A stretch of 64,000 nt of DNA from Pseudodesulfovibrio sp. JC047 (lineage in GTDB: Bacteria > Desulfobacterota > Desulfovibrionia > Desulfovibrionales > Desulfovibrionaceae). Position 1 is the stretch's first letter. Each line of letters begins with the position of its first letter. The stretch spans positions 124,001 to 188,000 of the forward strand of contig NZ_WUEH01000003.1 of NCBI RefSeq assembly GCF_010468615.1, given 5' to 3'. A model generated the notes under the pieces. The model was not told the DNA's origin, did not search any database, and was given only the letters and a program-made list of their open reading frames with translations. Made by a program: the position numbers and the translations under genes. Shown here in pieces: positions 46,774 through 55,207 of the stretch.

Positions 46774-47085
46774 ATGAACAAACAATCACAGGACCCACGA
46801 TTCAAACAGGCCAACAAAGAGGCCCTGCTCGCATTGGGTGTCTACGCCCTGTACTTTGTCTGGTGGTATGTGTGCGCGTATGGCCTGGGGGACGGCAACC
46901 CCGACGACTATGTGTATGTCTTTGGAATGCCGGAATGGTTTTTCTACAGTTGCATTGTCGGCTATCCCCTCATCACCATCCTGCTCTGGGTTGTTGTCCG
47001 CTGTTGTTTCAAGGACATGCCTCTCGACTCGGAACCACCTCACGACAGCCACCCTTCCAACTCCACCACGAGGGAGCATCGTTAA
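46774..47085 (+). CDS. yhdT: YhdT family (DUF997) small membrane protein
   Basis: A 103-residue protein with two hydrophobic helices (ALLALGVYALYFVWWYVCAYGLG and FFYSCIVGYPLITILLWVVV) and the family pattern DPRFKQANKEALLALG ... GMPEWFFYS ... KDMPLD. In enterobacteria yhdT lies directly upstream of panF, as here, and the product is thought to accompany the pantothenate symporter. Its stop abuts the panF start with no gap. The start at 46774 is ATG; the ribosome site GGGAACG is modest. Confidence 0.82.
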   Translation: MNKQSQDPRFKQANKEALLALGVYALYFVWWYVCAYGLGDGNPDDYVYVFGMPEWFFYSCIVGYPLITILLWVVVRCCFKDMPLDSEPPHDSHPSNSTTREHR

Positions 47086-48552
47086 ATGCCAACCAATCTT
47101 TCCACCATAATCCCGGTTATCATCTATCTGGCACTCTCCTTTGCCGTGGCCATCTGGGCTCGGAAAAAATCCGAGGCCTCCCAGTCTTCACAAGGATTCA
47201 TTGAAGATTATTTCATTGGAGGACGCTCCTTGGGAGGCTTTGTCCTCGCCATGACCATCATCGCGAGCTACACCAGCGCGAGCAGCTTTGTCGGCGGCCC
47301 GGGTGTGGCCTATCGCCTCGGTCTCAGCTGGGTCCTGCTTGCCATGATTCAGGTTCCCACGACATTCCTGACCCTCGGCATCCTCGGCAAACGATTTGCC
47401 ATCATGGCCCGCAAGACGCAGTCCGTGACCATCACTGACTATCTGCGCGCCCGGTATGACAGCGACGCCGTGGTCATCCTCTGTTCCATCGCCCTCATCG
47501 TCTTTTTCATGGCCGCCATGCTGGCGCAGTTCATCGGCGGGGCGCGACTTTTTCAATCCGTAACCGGATATCCCTACATCATTGGCCTGGTTCTTTTCGG
47601 GGCCAGCGTGGTTCTCTACACGGCTGTAGGCGGCTTCCGGGCGGTGGTCCTGACCGATGCCATTCAGGGCATTGTCATGATCGTGGCCGTTGTGGTCGTG
47701 CTGTTGGCTGTTATCAAAGCCGGTGGCGGCATGGAGCACTGCATCACCACCCTCAAAGAAATTGACCCGGGGCTTATCACGCCAACCGGACCCAAAAACG
47801 CCGTTCCACAACCCTTTACCCTCTCCTTCTGGGTACTCGTCGGTATCGGAATCCTCGGACTTCCCCAGACCACACAACGATGCATGGCGTACAAGGATTC
47901 CCAGGCCATGCACAACGCCATGGTCATCGGAACGCTGCTTATCGGCTTCATGATCCTGTGCGCCCACTTGGCTGGAACACTCGGACGAGCGGTTTATCCG
48001 AACCTCGCGGCGGGCGATCTGGCCATGCCAAGCCTCATCGTCGAACTGCTTTCCCCGGTCTGGGCGGGCATCTTCATTGCCGGACCACTGGCCGCCATCA
48101 TGTCAACGGTTGACTCCATGCTCCTGCTTGTCTCCGCCGCCATCATCAAGGATCTGTATATTCATTACAGACTCAAAGGCGATGCCTCACGGATGACGCT
48201 TGTCAGCCTGAAAAAAGCGAGCCTCATCTGCACGGTTGTCATCGGATTTCTGGTCTTTATCGCAGCGATCGAACCGCCTGACCTGCTGGTCTGGATCAAC
48301 CTGTTCGCCTTTGGCGGACTGGAAGCCGTGTTCCTGTGCCCAATCGTCATTGGTCTCTATTGGGAAAAAGGCAACGCGACCGGGGCCATCGCCTCAATCC
48401 TGCTTGGCACGTCCACCTTTGTCATTCTGACCATCATGAAACCGGCCATGGGCGGCATCCATGCCATTGTCCCCACCACGCTGGTTGCCCTGATTGCCTT
48501 TGTTGCCGGCTCACTTCTTGGACGAACGCCCAGTCTTTCCAAAGGGCATTGA
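47086..48552 (+). CDS. panF: Sodium/pantothenate symporter PanF
   Basis: A 488-residue SSS-family transporter close to E. coli PanF (483 residues): DYFIGGRSLGGFVLAMTIIASYTSASSFVGGPGVAY, LLAMIQVPTTFLTLGILGKRFAI, AQFIGGARL, YTAVGGFRA and LAFGGLEAVFLCPIV-like stretches are clear. It takes up pantothenate with sodium to feed CoA synthesis, which is in keeping with the CoA-heavy metabolism of the neighbourhood. It is coupled to yhdT. Confidence 0.9.
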   Translation: MPTNLSTIIPVIIYLALSFAVAIWARKKSEASQSSQGFIEDYFIGGRSLGGFVLAMTIIASYTSASSFVGGPGVAYRLGLSWVLLAMIQVPTTFLTLGILGKRFAIMARKTQSVTITDYLRARYDSDAVVILCSIALIVFFMAAMLAQFIGGARLFQSVTGYPYIIGLVLFGASVVLYTAVGGFRAVVLTDAIQGIVMIVAVVVVLLAVIKAGGGMEHCITTLKEIDPGLITPTGPKNAVPQPFTLSFWVLVGIGILGLPQTTQRCMAYKDSQAMHNAMVIGTLLIGFMILCAHLAGTLGRAVYPNLAAGDLAMPSLIVELLSPVWAGIFIAGPLAAIMSTVDSMLLLVSAAIIKDLYIHYRLKGDASRMTLVSLKKASLICTVVIGFLVFIAAIEPPDLLVWINLFAFGGLEAVFLCPIVIGLYWEKGNATGAIASILLGTSTFVILTIMKPAMGGIHAIVPTTLVALIAFVAGSLLGRTPSLSKGH

Positions 48553-48649
48553 TCCGTCCAAAGACAAAAGGCACTGGTCGGCATATTCCTTTTCAACACT
48601 GAACATCGGACACTTCACCGTCGTCACGACTCCATTTCGAGGCTTGAAA

Positions 48650-49399
48650 ATGAAGACCCTTTTAACATTTGGTGACAGTTTTTCAGACAATGGTTTTTCA
48701 AACGGGTGTGGGTATAACAGACTGAGCAATGGCCCGGTCTGGGTCGAATATCTGGCTCAGATGCTGGGCGCATCCCTGGAAGATCGGGCATGGTGCGGCG
48801 CCACATCTGGCCACGGCAATGCCTCTGGTCCAAAAGACTGGTCAGGTCTGGCCTGGCAGGTTGACACCTATTCTCCGACGAATAGCGAAACCAACAGACT
48901 CTGCACGCTCCTGATCGGCATAAACGATGTGTATGACGGAACCGGCACGGCCAAAGACAGTGTCGCCAACATCATAAGAGCGATAGAAACTCTCAACGAC
49001 AAGGGGATTCATCGCTTTCTGATTTCCAATGTCCCGGACATTACCCATGCTCCGGCATATGCCGAGGAATACGCACCTCTCAAGAAGACCGTCCAAAACA
49101 CACTTCGAACAATCAACGAACACCTTGAACAGTCTCTCACCGGACCAAACGGATTGTTGACGCGACTGCCTGACATCACACTCTACCCGGTGCTGAATGC
49201 CTATGACATTTTCAACGCGCTGGTTGCAGACTCCCGATTTGCAAACACCAGAGAACCGTGGAATGGCACCTATTCAGATCCAAACACCACCGGATACATG
49301 TGGTGGGACGACTGGCACCCGACAACAGAAACCCACAAGGCGTTTGCCAAAGAAGCATTCAAGATCATTGAGTCCGGTCCCATTCGCCGTCAGGCATGA
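48650..49399 (+). CDS. SGNH/GDSL family esterase
   Basis: A 249-residue hydrolase starting MKTLLTFGDSFSDNG, so the GDSL serine is Ser10. The Asn block is GINDVYDG and the catalytic Asp-x-x-His is DDWHPT near residue 227. There is no signal peptide, so it is probably cytoplasmic or exported by an unusual route. Related enzymes are lipases, thioesterases or acyl-transferases; substrate unknown. GAGG eight bases before this ATG supports the start. It follows panF by 97 bases and ends at a bidirectional terminator. Confidence 0.75.
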   Translation: MKTLLTFGDSFSDNGFSNGCGYNRLSNGPVWVEYLAQMLGASLEDRAWCGATSGHGNASGPKDWSGLAWQVDTYSPTNSETNRLCTLLIGINDVYDGTGTAKDSVANIIRAIETLNDKGIHRFLISNVPDITHAPAYAEEYAPLKKTVQNTLRTINEHLEQSLTGPNGLLTRLPDITLYPVLNAYDIFNALVADSRFANTREPWNGTYSDPNTTGYMWWDDWHPTTETHKAFAKEAFKIIESGPIRRQA

Positions 49400-49445
49400 C
49401 CGATCATCGCATCATTCCGACTTCGGGCCAAACACGCTCCCATTC

Positions 49446-49479
49446 AAAAAGGGTCTCCAAATAACTGGAGACCCTTTTT
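49446..49479. terminator. Bidirectional terminator
   Basis: AAAAAGGGTCTCCA (49446-49459) and TGGAGACCCTTTTT (49466-49479) with a six-base loop, A5 on one side and T5 on the other. It serves both the esterase gene and the convergent LysE gene. Confidence 0.88.
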
Positions 49480-49530
49480 GAATTCATACTCGAAACAGGC
49501 TCTGACGCGCATTCCATCTTTTCAGCCAGT

Positions 49531-50133
49531 TTACCATACCGCCCGATAGATATGGGTGTAGGCCATCTCCAGAGCCACGAAGACCAACACGGCTCCCATA
49601 CAATAATTAAACCACTTCAAATACAGGGAATTCTCAATATATCTGGACACCTTTGTTCCTGCAACGGCGTAGACCAAAGGCGCGCCGAAACCGAGAAGCC
49701 CCAACCCGATTGACCAAAGAGCGATGGCACTCCCCTGAATGCCTGCTGCTGGGAATTGGACCGCTGTCACTGGCAGAACAACCAGAAAGGACTTTGGATT
49801 CAACAACTGCATGAGCAACCCGTCACGAAATGAAAACGCGCTTCCAGTGTGTTCATCCCGCTCGAGGGCACTTTCCGAAGCAATAATCTTATAGGCGAGA
49901 AAGAGGATAAAAGCGGTTCCAAGGGCCGAGATAATGGGCATGACGCTGTGGTCGATCACCGCGCTTCCGGCATACCCGACAAGCAGAAACCAGAAGCACA
50001 ATGCGGTCCCCACTCCCATGCAAAACGAAATATGTGTGGTAAATCGGGTGTGCATTCCGCGATTCAGACTGAGGATATTCACGGGACCGGGCGTATACAT
50101 CACCCCAATGCTATACAACAGAATTCCGAGCAT
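49531..50133 (-). CDS. LysE family amino acid exporter
   Basis: A 200-residue membrane protein with about six helices. The N-terminal MLGILLYSIGVMYTPGPVNILSLNRGM with TPGP and the later LLMQLLNPKSFLVVLPV are typical of the LysE/RhtB group, which exports amino acids or related metabolites. The AraC gene precedes it by ten bases on the same strand, so it likely controls this exporter. Confidence 0.85.
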   Translation of the reverse strand: MLGILLYSIGVMYTPGPVNILSLNRGMHTRFTTHISFCMGVGTALCFWFLLVGYAGSAVIDHSVMPIISALGTAFILFLAYKIIASESALERDEHTGSAFSFRDGLLMQLLNPKSFLVVLPVTAVQFPAAGIQGSAIALWSIGLGLLGFGAPLVYAVAGTKVSRYIENSLYLKWFNYCMGAVLVFVALEMAYTHIYRAVW

Positions 50134-50143
50134 GGGACCATCC

Positions 50144-50977
50144 TCATGGTTTGATTTGTTGTTGATACTGTTTCGGTGTGATCCCGTAGAATCGCTTGAA
50201 CGATCGATTCAGGTGACTCACATCGAAAAATCCGAAATCCTGCGCAACATCCGAAACAGCGGTTCCCGATTCAAGCGAAATTCGAACCTTGTTGATCTTG
50301 AGATTGAGAATATATTGGTGCGGGGTCAACCCGAACTGATTTCGAAACAGGCGAATGAAATGATATTTTGACAGAGAGGCCACGCCACTCAGGACATCAA
50401 TCGAAATATCCTCTGTGATATTGTCATGAATGTATTCTCTGGCTCGCAACAACAAAGCGTCCTTGTCGCGCACCCATGCGTCAACACTGGAAATCCCCAA
50501 CCGCTGTGCTAATCGTTTCGCGATGGCATACAGGCAATGATCATATTCGACAGCAAGATGCCGCCCCTCAGTCACAAGCCGGGACATATTCAGAATCAAA
50601 GCCCGAAGCACGGCATCGTCAAAATGGGGTTGCGCCAGACGAAATTCCTTTGCATCCGACGTAGCCGCACTCCAAAGCAATGGATAGAACTCCGTGGTGT
50701 CGAAATAGAGCATGGTGTACTTCAAGGCGTCGCTGGTTCCCGGATGTCCATTGTGAACATCGCCCGGATTAAACGCGATGATATTGCCGGGATGACTTCG
50801 AAAAAACTGCCCCTTGCACGCGAATTCCTGCACACCATCCATGGTCACGCCAAGAGCCAACTCTTCATGCGCGTGTTTGGCGTAGGAAAAATCCGACATG
50901 ACCGCATTGAGCATGGTCATGCCGACATCGCTCCCCGCGTTCACAAATTCAAAATGATTCGATTCCATACGTGCCAT
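50144..50977 (-). CDS. AraC family transcriptional regulator
   Basis: A 277-residue protein with an N-terminal cupin-like sensing domain and a C-terminal double helix-turn-helix: DISIDVLSGVASLSKYHFIRLFRNQFGLTPHQYILNLKI (first) and GTAVSDVAQDFGFFDVSHLNRSFKRFYGITPKQY (second). The ATG at 50977 has AAGGG seven bases upstream and is preferred over one 15 codons earlier. It is co-transcribed with the LysE exporter. Confidence 0.88.
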   Translation of the reverse strand: MARMESNHFEFVNAGSDVGMTMLNAVMSDFSYAKHAHEELALGVTMDGVQEFACKGQFFRSHPGNIIAFNPGDVHNGHPGTSDALKYTMLYFDTTEFYPLLWSAATSDAKEFRLAQPHFDDAVLRALILNMSRLVTEGRHLAVEYDHCLYAIAKRLAQRLGISSVDAWVRDKDALLLRAREYIHDNITEDISIDVLSGVASLSKYHFIRLFRNQFGLTPHQYILNLKINKVRISLESGTAVSDVAQDFGFFDVSHLNRSFKRFYGITPKQYQQQIKP

Positions 50978-51307
50978 ATTTCGCCCTTTGTTCTGCATCA
51001 GTCCTACCCCACCCACCAACAAAAAACTTGGACAAAATTGCTCAATATCCTCTCATTCCAGACAACGGAACGCCCCGGCGATATTTCTCGTAACCAGCCT
51101 GGCCCAACAAGAGAATCACAAATATCCAAGCTCACCCCAAAAAGTTCTTCGTCTGGATATTACGCGAAAAAACAACATATTGGCAACACGATCACTCCCA
51201 CCCAAAAAGAGAACGGACCTGGATAATGGCAATCCAGGTCCGTTCGGAATTATCGTCTTACAACGATACCCGAGCATCTGTCGGGAATGGTGTGAGCGTG
51301 GGAATGG
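50978..51307. other. Gap with a minus-strand terminator
   Basis: GAACGGACCTGGAT (51211-51224) and ATCCAGGTCCGTTC (51232-51245) form a 14-bp stem; on the minus strand TCTTTTTGGG follows, so it ends the DUF3861 gene. The rest should contain the AraC promoter; no gene seen. Confidence 0.6.
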
Positions 51308-51598
51308 CTAAAGCTCACCCGACAGACTCCTTTTCAATTCTTTCATCAATGCCTTGAAGTGAGGCATCAGCTTGGCCATGGATACAGAATCCCTGTTTGA
51401 AAGGACCGCGCTGCCAAGCAGCTTGGCACCAACCACCAACGCACAACGGGTCGCTTCGTCAAAAGCCCCCTGCTGCCGCGCTCGATCCAGCAGATCAGAC
51501 ACATCGTCATGGCTTCCAGCCTCAAAGAGCATCGGGCCCTCGGCGGTTTTGCCCTCAACCGGCTTTTTCTCCACCGTTATCGTGTACGTATACTTCAT
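51308..51598 (-). CDS. DUF3861 family protein
   Basis: A 96-residue soluble protein. The pattern YTYTITVEKK, FEAGSHDDVSDLLDRAR, VVGAKLLGSAVLSNRDS and LMPHFKALMKELKRSL matches DUF3861 from memory. Function unknown. It sits between the rdh unit and the AraC gene, 93 bases after the small membrane protein gene, and may or may not share that transcript. Confidence 0.6.
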   Translation of the reverse strand: MKYTYTITVEKKPVEGKTAEGPMLFEAGSHDDVSDLLDRARQQGAFDEATRCALVVGAKLLGSAVLSNRDSVSMAKLMPHFKALMKELKRSLSGEL

Positions 51599-51691
51599 TC
51601 GAATGTTCCGTCCTTATGGGATGCGATGCAATCTGTACACACTCTCGACGAACCTTTCCCTCTCCAAAACTTCGAAGATACCATACCACTC

Positions 51692-51910
51692 CTATTCCAG
51701 ATTCTTCTTGAACTTGGACATGGTCTCATCACTCACATCCAACTCAGGCGAGGCCAGAACAGGGGCTTCCATGACCATTTCTTCATTGGATCTGTTCAAT
51801 TCGTCGATCACGTGGGTTCCCACTTCGATTGAAATCAGAAGCAGGCCCAACACGGCGAATATGGGGACAACTATTCCAATCAGGCGTTCTTTTGTGTTCG
51901 CTTGAGCCAT
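51692..51910 (-). CDS. Small membrane protein at end of rdh operon
   Basis: A 72-residue protein with one hydrophobic helix (LIGIVVPIFAVLGLLLISIEVGTHV, residues 10-34) and a polar C-terminal tail. AAGGAGG lies in the 3' end of the rdhC-like gene, about 11 bases before its ATG, and the two frames overlap by 31 bases, so it is translationally linked to that gene. No family recognised. It may be an extra subunit of the dehalogenase membrane complex. Confidence 0.6.
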   Translation of the reverse strand: MAQANTKERLIGIVVPIFAVLGLLLISIEVGTHVIDELNRSNEEMVMEAPVLASPELDVSDETMSKFKKNLE

Positions 51911-53109
51911 ACCTTTTTCACCCTCCTTCGCAGCATTTTGATAAAACCTTCAATCGGCGGAATGGGACACAGATAGTTGCACCACGGACGCCTGATGAAC
52001 ATGGCCGTAACGAGCACCAGACCCAACAGGAAAAACAGAAAGATGCTGCCATCCAGATCAAACAGGGTTCCAAAGATCTCATAGCCGGACAACCCGGGAT
52101 TTCTGAACAGAAGCGCAATGATGATTGCCATGAAAGCCAGACCGCGCTGCGCCCATTTGAACCCTGATTTATACGGAATGTTCTTTGCCTGCTTGGCACC
52201 TCCGACCAATCCCATGCACTCCTGAGCCGCGCCAAAGGGACAAAACCACATGCAATAGGGATTCTTGTTGTCAATGGTGAGAACCAGAAATATCCCGGTA
52301 ACCAGCAGATAATAGTATATATGCGTCTGCCATTCGGGCCAGAAACCAAGCAACAATTTATTGATATGCGAAATGGTCAACGGTTCCGTGTACCAAAACC
52401 CCAACACGATCATGCCGACAACCATACTGAACCATCTGGCCTGTTTGGTAAATTTGAAGGATCGACGATGACCGATGAACCCGACCGCAAAAAGCACGAT
52501 CAGCACGATCTCAGGCACACCAAACTGGATTCTTTCAACAGGTTCCGGCGGCACCGACAAATTTAATTGGGACTTGGCAATGGTTCTGCTGCCCTGAAGC
52601 GCGGCCTTTGCCAAGGCTCTGGAAGTATATGTCGCCCCGGCGACAGCGGCCAAATCTTCGCCAAACGAAAAGGCATCAGTATAGCTCTTGCCAAGCAAGG
52701 TCTCCGTGAATCCGCTGGCGGCCACCCGTTTGAACCAATTAGGCGTCTCCTTGTGGTCAACCACGCCGACCCCGGTAATCGAGCCTTTCAAGTCAGTGGC
52801 AACGGCCAAGACCAGCGGCCCGCCATACCCATTGGCCGTTCCCAAGGAAACATAGCATCGAAACGTCTCCGCATCCTGACCGTCATAGGCGGCAAAGGTC
52901 ACATCATCGAGTCGTTCGAACCGCGTCGCACTCGGCACGGCTTTATGCAAAGCCGGTTCGATCGCATTCGTACTTTGGGTATATCCAAATATACCGGCAG
53001 CAATAATACAGACAATTGCAGCCAGTCCAAGCCACCAATCCAGATCCCTGGTCGTGCCGGACCGAGTCTGGTCTGTCTCGTTTATTTTCTGAATATGCAC
53101 AGTCTTCAC
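51880..53109 (-). CDS. rdhC: RdhC-like FMN-binding membrane flavoprotein
   Basis: A 409-residue membrane protein of the NosR/RdhC group. After one N-terminal helix comes a periplasmic FMN-binding domain (FGEDLAAVAGATYTSRALAKA; flavin is attached at the threonine in this group), then several helices and two Cys motifs CMWFCPFGAAQEC and CNYLCPIPP. In dehalogenase clusters RdhC is proposed to carry electrons or assist maturation of RdhA. AAGGAG nine bases before the GTG at 53109 favours it over a GTG seven codons upstream (53130). Confidence 0.78.
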   Translation of the reverse strand: MKTVHIQKINETDQTRSGTTRDLDWWLGLAAIVCIIAAGIFGYTQSTNAIEPALHKAVPSATRFERLDDVTFAAYDGQDAETFRCYVSLGTANGYGGPLVLAVATDLKGSITGVGVVDHKETPNWFKRVAASGFTETLLGKSYTDAFSFGEDLAAVAGATYTSRALAKAALQGSRTIAKSQLNLSVPPEPVERIQFGVPEIVLIVLFAVGFIGHRRSFKFTKQARWFSMVVGMIVLGFWYTEPLTISHINKLLLGFWPEWQTHIYYYLLVTGIFLVLTIDNKNPYCMWFCPFGAAQECMGLVGGAKQAKNIPYKSGFKWAQRGLAFMAIIIALLFRNPGLSGYEIFGTLFDLDGSIFLFFLLGLVLVTAMFIRRPWCNYLCPIPPIEGFIKMLRRRVKKVWLKRTQKNA

Positions 53110-53231
53110 TGTCTCTTTCTCCTTGTACACTGTCCCTCTGGCTCACCCGCCAACGAGGATCTCGGACACCAGAAAATATCCGGTACCGTGCAGGGGGGCA
53201 CGGACACCGGACATTTGTATATATGAAGATT

Positions 53232-53528
53232 TTATGCCGTCAGTCGTTTTCGGACAGAACGCATGGTCAAAACAGCCACAACCAACATCGGCAATCCCAT
53301 GAAGACCACGGTCAGCCAAGCGGCTCGCGCAACGCCTTCCTGAAAAGACGCGATGAATGTCTGTCCCATGAACATGAACAGAAGGAAAACCACCACCACA
53401 CCAATCCATTCCATCCATTTGAGACGGATCGATTTTTCCTTGAGAAACACAAACAGATATGTCGCTCCGCCACCCATCAGAAATCCGATGAGGACGTACC
53501 AAAACCACGTCCAGCTTATCAAATGCAT
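53232..53528 (-). CDS. rdhB: Reductive dehalogenase membrane anchor RdhB
   Basis: A 98-residue hydrophobic protein with three transmembrane segments. WFWYVLIGFLMGGGATYLFVFLKEK at the start, followed by a second helix and a last AWLTVVFMGLPMLVVAVLTMRS, matches the RdhB/PceB anchor. It holds RdhA on the outer face of the cytoplasmic membrane. It begins 21 bases after the rdhA stop with GGAG nine bases upstream. Confidence 0.85.
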   Translation of the reverse strand: MHLISWTWFWYVLIGFLMGGGATYLFVFLKEKSIRLKWMEWIGVVVVFLLFMFMGQTFIASFQEGVARAAWLTVVFMGLPMLVVAVLTMRSVRKRLTA

Positions 53529-53549
53529 TTTCTTTTTCTCCCTGTTTCC

Positions 53550-54998
53550 TTATGAGCGTGATTTGTCCAAACCAAAAAGCGGAACGTCCATGGGATCGGC
53601 ATCCCACGGCGACTTGGTGGGTGCTGGCTCCTGACCGTATCCAAAGATATCGTCCATATTACGGATGATGGAGTTCAGGGCCGGAGCTTTGGCAATGGAC
53701 ATGCGCACGAGGTCATGCATCACGGCTTCGTCAAATTTGGTAAAAGGACAGACGGTTTGGCACCGGCTGCAATCCGGGTCACCGCTCAACATGTAGGAAT
53801 AACATTTCTTGGCATTCATGTACCACCCCTTGTATCCCTTGGCCTGCCACGGGACATCGCCACCCCAGAACGGCTCATCGGCCATGCTGATGGCACCAGA
53901 CGGACACATCTCTCCGCATTTCTTGCAGACCTTGCAGAATTCCACGATACCGGCGTCAATCGGTTTGGTTTCGGCCAGCGGCAAATCGGTCACGGTGAGC
54001 ATCACTGTCCGCAAGTCCGTCCCCCATTGCGGGCTACACAAAATACCGGCCCGACAGCCTTCGCCCATGCCTGCCATGATACCAAAGGGCACACTGCGGC
54101 CAACGGAACTGGTTCCACCTCCAAAATGCTGATATCCCAGACCTCGCAGGAACACCTTGATTCGATTGGAGTAGATATTTGCACGAGAATAGGCGGCCGT
54201 ATTACTACAGGCCCAACTCATGCGGTCCGTGTACTGCTGCATCCACAGGGACTGGGGAATCACCGCACAGATGACCCACAAATCCTTGTTCGGCAAAACA
54301 TATTTGCCATTCGGCTTGGCATACCCCTTTTCAACATCCTCGAATTCAATGATCCCGTAGAGCAATTTCTTGGTTTTCTCATTGAGCTTGACAAACCCCA
54401 TGTCCGCGGCACCGAGAATCCGGCCAGCCACCCGCAGCATCCGGGAATTCTCTTCCGGCGTGCCTTCATATTTTGGCACCCCGAAATCGTCGGGCGTATA
54501 GAACATGGTGGGATGTTCCCACTCGTTCAGGGCTTGTACATCCGGTCCGGTCCAGCCTGGGGCGAGGGAACTAAGCGCGCCCCATCCCCAACAATTAGCA
54601 TCACCCAAGGCCCGATCTCGCAAGGAATAGCCCGGCGCATTTTCACGAACTTTCTTGGTGGTGGATTCAATATTGCTGGCATGGATCTTCATATATTCAT
54701 TTTTGTCGTCCCACGCATCAGGATTGAACAACGTGGCCTGTCCGCCGGGAAATACTTCCATATTGTCCCAATCGATCTGAACGGTCGGCTCATCCACTTC
54801 ACGCACCCAAAATGGCAGATTGCGATCAGCATGGGGGGACGCCATCATATCGTCCAAATCCTTGAATCCAGCAGCAGAAATGCCACCAGTCGCTGCTTGC
54901 AATCCAAGTGCCCCGCCACCAACACCCAACATTTTCATGAATGTTCGACGCCCGACAGTGGAATGATAGTGTTTTTTTCTCGAAATCGACTCACGCAT
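53550..54998 (-). CDS. rdhA: Reductive dehalogenase catalytic subunit RdhA
   Basis: A 482-residue corrinoid iron-sulfur enzyme that removes halogen from an organohalide used as electron acceptor. It has a twin-arginine signal (GRRTFMKMLGVGGGALG, residues 16-33), a corrinoid-binding core with SVGRSVPFGIMAGMGEG, and two [4Fe-4S] sites: Cys355, 358, 361, 365 and Cys399/410, 413, 417. The substrate cannot be told from the sequence. It is the first gene of the operon, behind a sigma-54 promoter, with AAGGTGG four bases before its ATG. Confidence 0.92.
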   Translation of the reverse strand: MRESISRKKHYHSTVGRRTFMKMLGVGGGALGLQAATGGISAAGFKDLDDMMASPHADRNLPFWVREVDEPTVQIDWDNMEVFPGGQATLFNPDAWDDKNEYMKIHASNIESTTKKVRENAPGYSLRDRALGDANCWGWGALSSLAPGWTGPDVQALNEWEHPTMFYTPDDFGVPKYEGTPEENSRMLRVAGRILGAADMGFVKLNEKTKKLLYGIIEFEDVEKGYAKPNGKYVLPNKDLWVICAVIPQSLWMQQYTDRMSWACSNTAAYSRANIYSNRIKVFLRGLGYQHFGGGTSSVGRSVPFGIMAGMGEGCRAGILCSPQWGTDLRTVMLTVTDLPLAETKPIDAGIVEFCKVCKKCGEMCPSGAISMADEPFWGGDVPWQAKGYKGWYMNAKKCYSYMLSGDPDCSRCQTVCPFTKFDEAVMHDLVRMSIAKAPALNSIIRNMDDIFGYGQEPAPTKSPWDADPMDVPLFGLDKSRS

Positions 54999-55054
54999 AC
55001 AACCACCTTGTGTTTAAAGTCATACTTTGGCATCACGCCAACAGCACAACCTAC

Positions 55055-55070
55055 TGCATACTCCATGCCC
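55055..55070 (-). promoter_or_regulatory. Sigma-54 promoter of rdhA
   Basis: On the minus strand the sequence GGGCATGGAGTATGCA fits TGGCAYG-N4-TTGCA with the invariant GG and GC ten bases apart. Transcription would start around 55044, about 45 bases before the rdhA start codon. It matches the AAA+ sigma-54 activator encoded divergently. Confidence 0.7.
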
Positions 55071-55138
55071 CACAATATATGTAGATAATTCAGATATTTA
55101 ACAAAATAGACAGACACAAACAGGTTGTCCCATTTGAC

Positions 55139-55162
55139 AAATTCGTACCATGGTGCAAATTT
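55139..55162. promoter_or_regulatory. Upstream activator palindrome
   Basis: A 24-bp imperfect palindrome centred on ACCATGGT with AAATT/AATTT ends; 20 of 24 positions are symmetric. It lies about 70-90 bases upstream of the -24 element, the distance typical of a sigma-54 enhancer, and 46 bases before the activator's own ATG. Confidence 0.55.
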
Positions 55163-55207
55163 AGTGAACTATTTACACAGTCTATTTTTTCAAACGGTTG
55201 GAAACAA

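Noticed and set aside
53715-55088. Plus-strand open frame (about 457 codons) opposite rdhA
   Set aside because: Antisense to rdhA and reaching through its promoter; no domain, no ribosome site.
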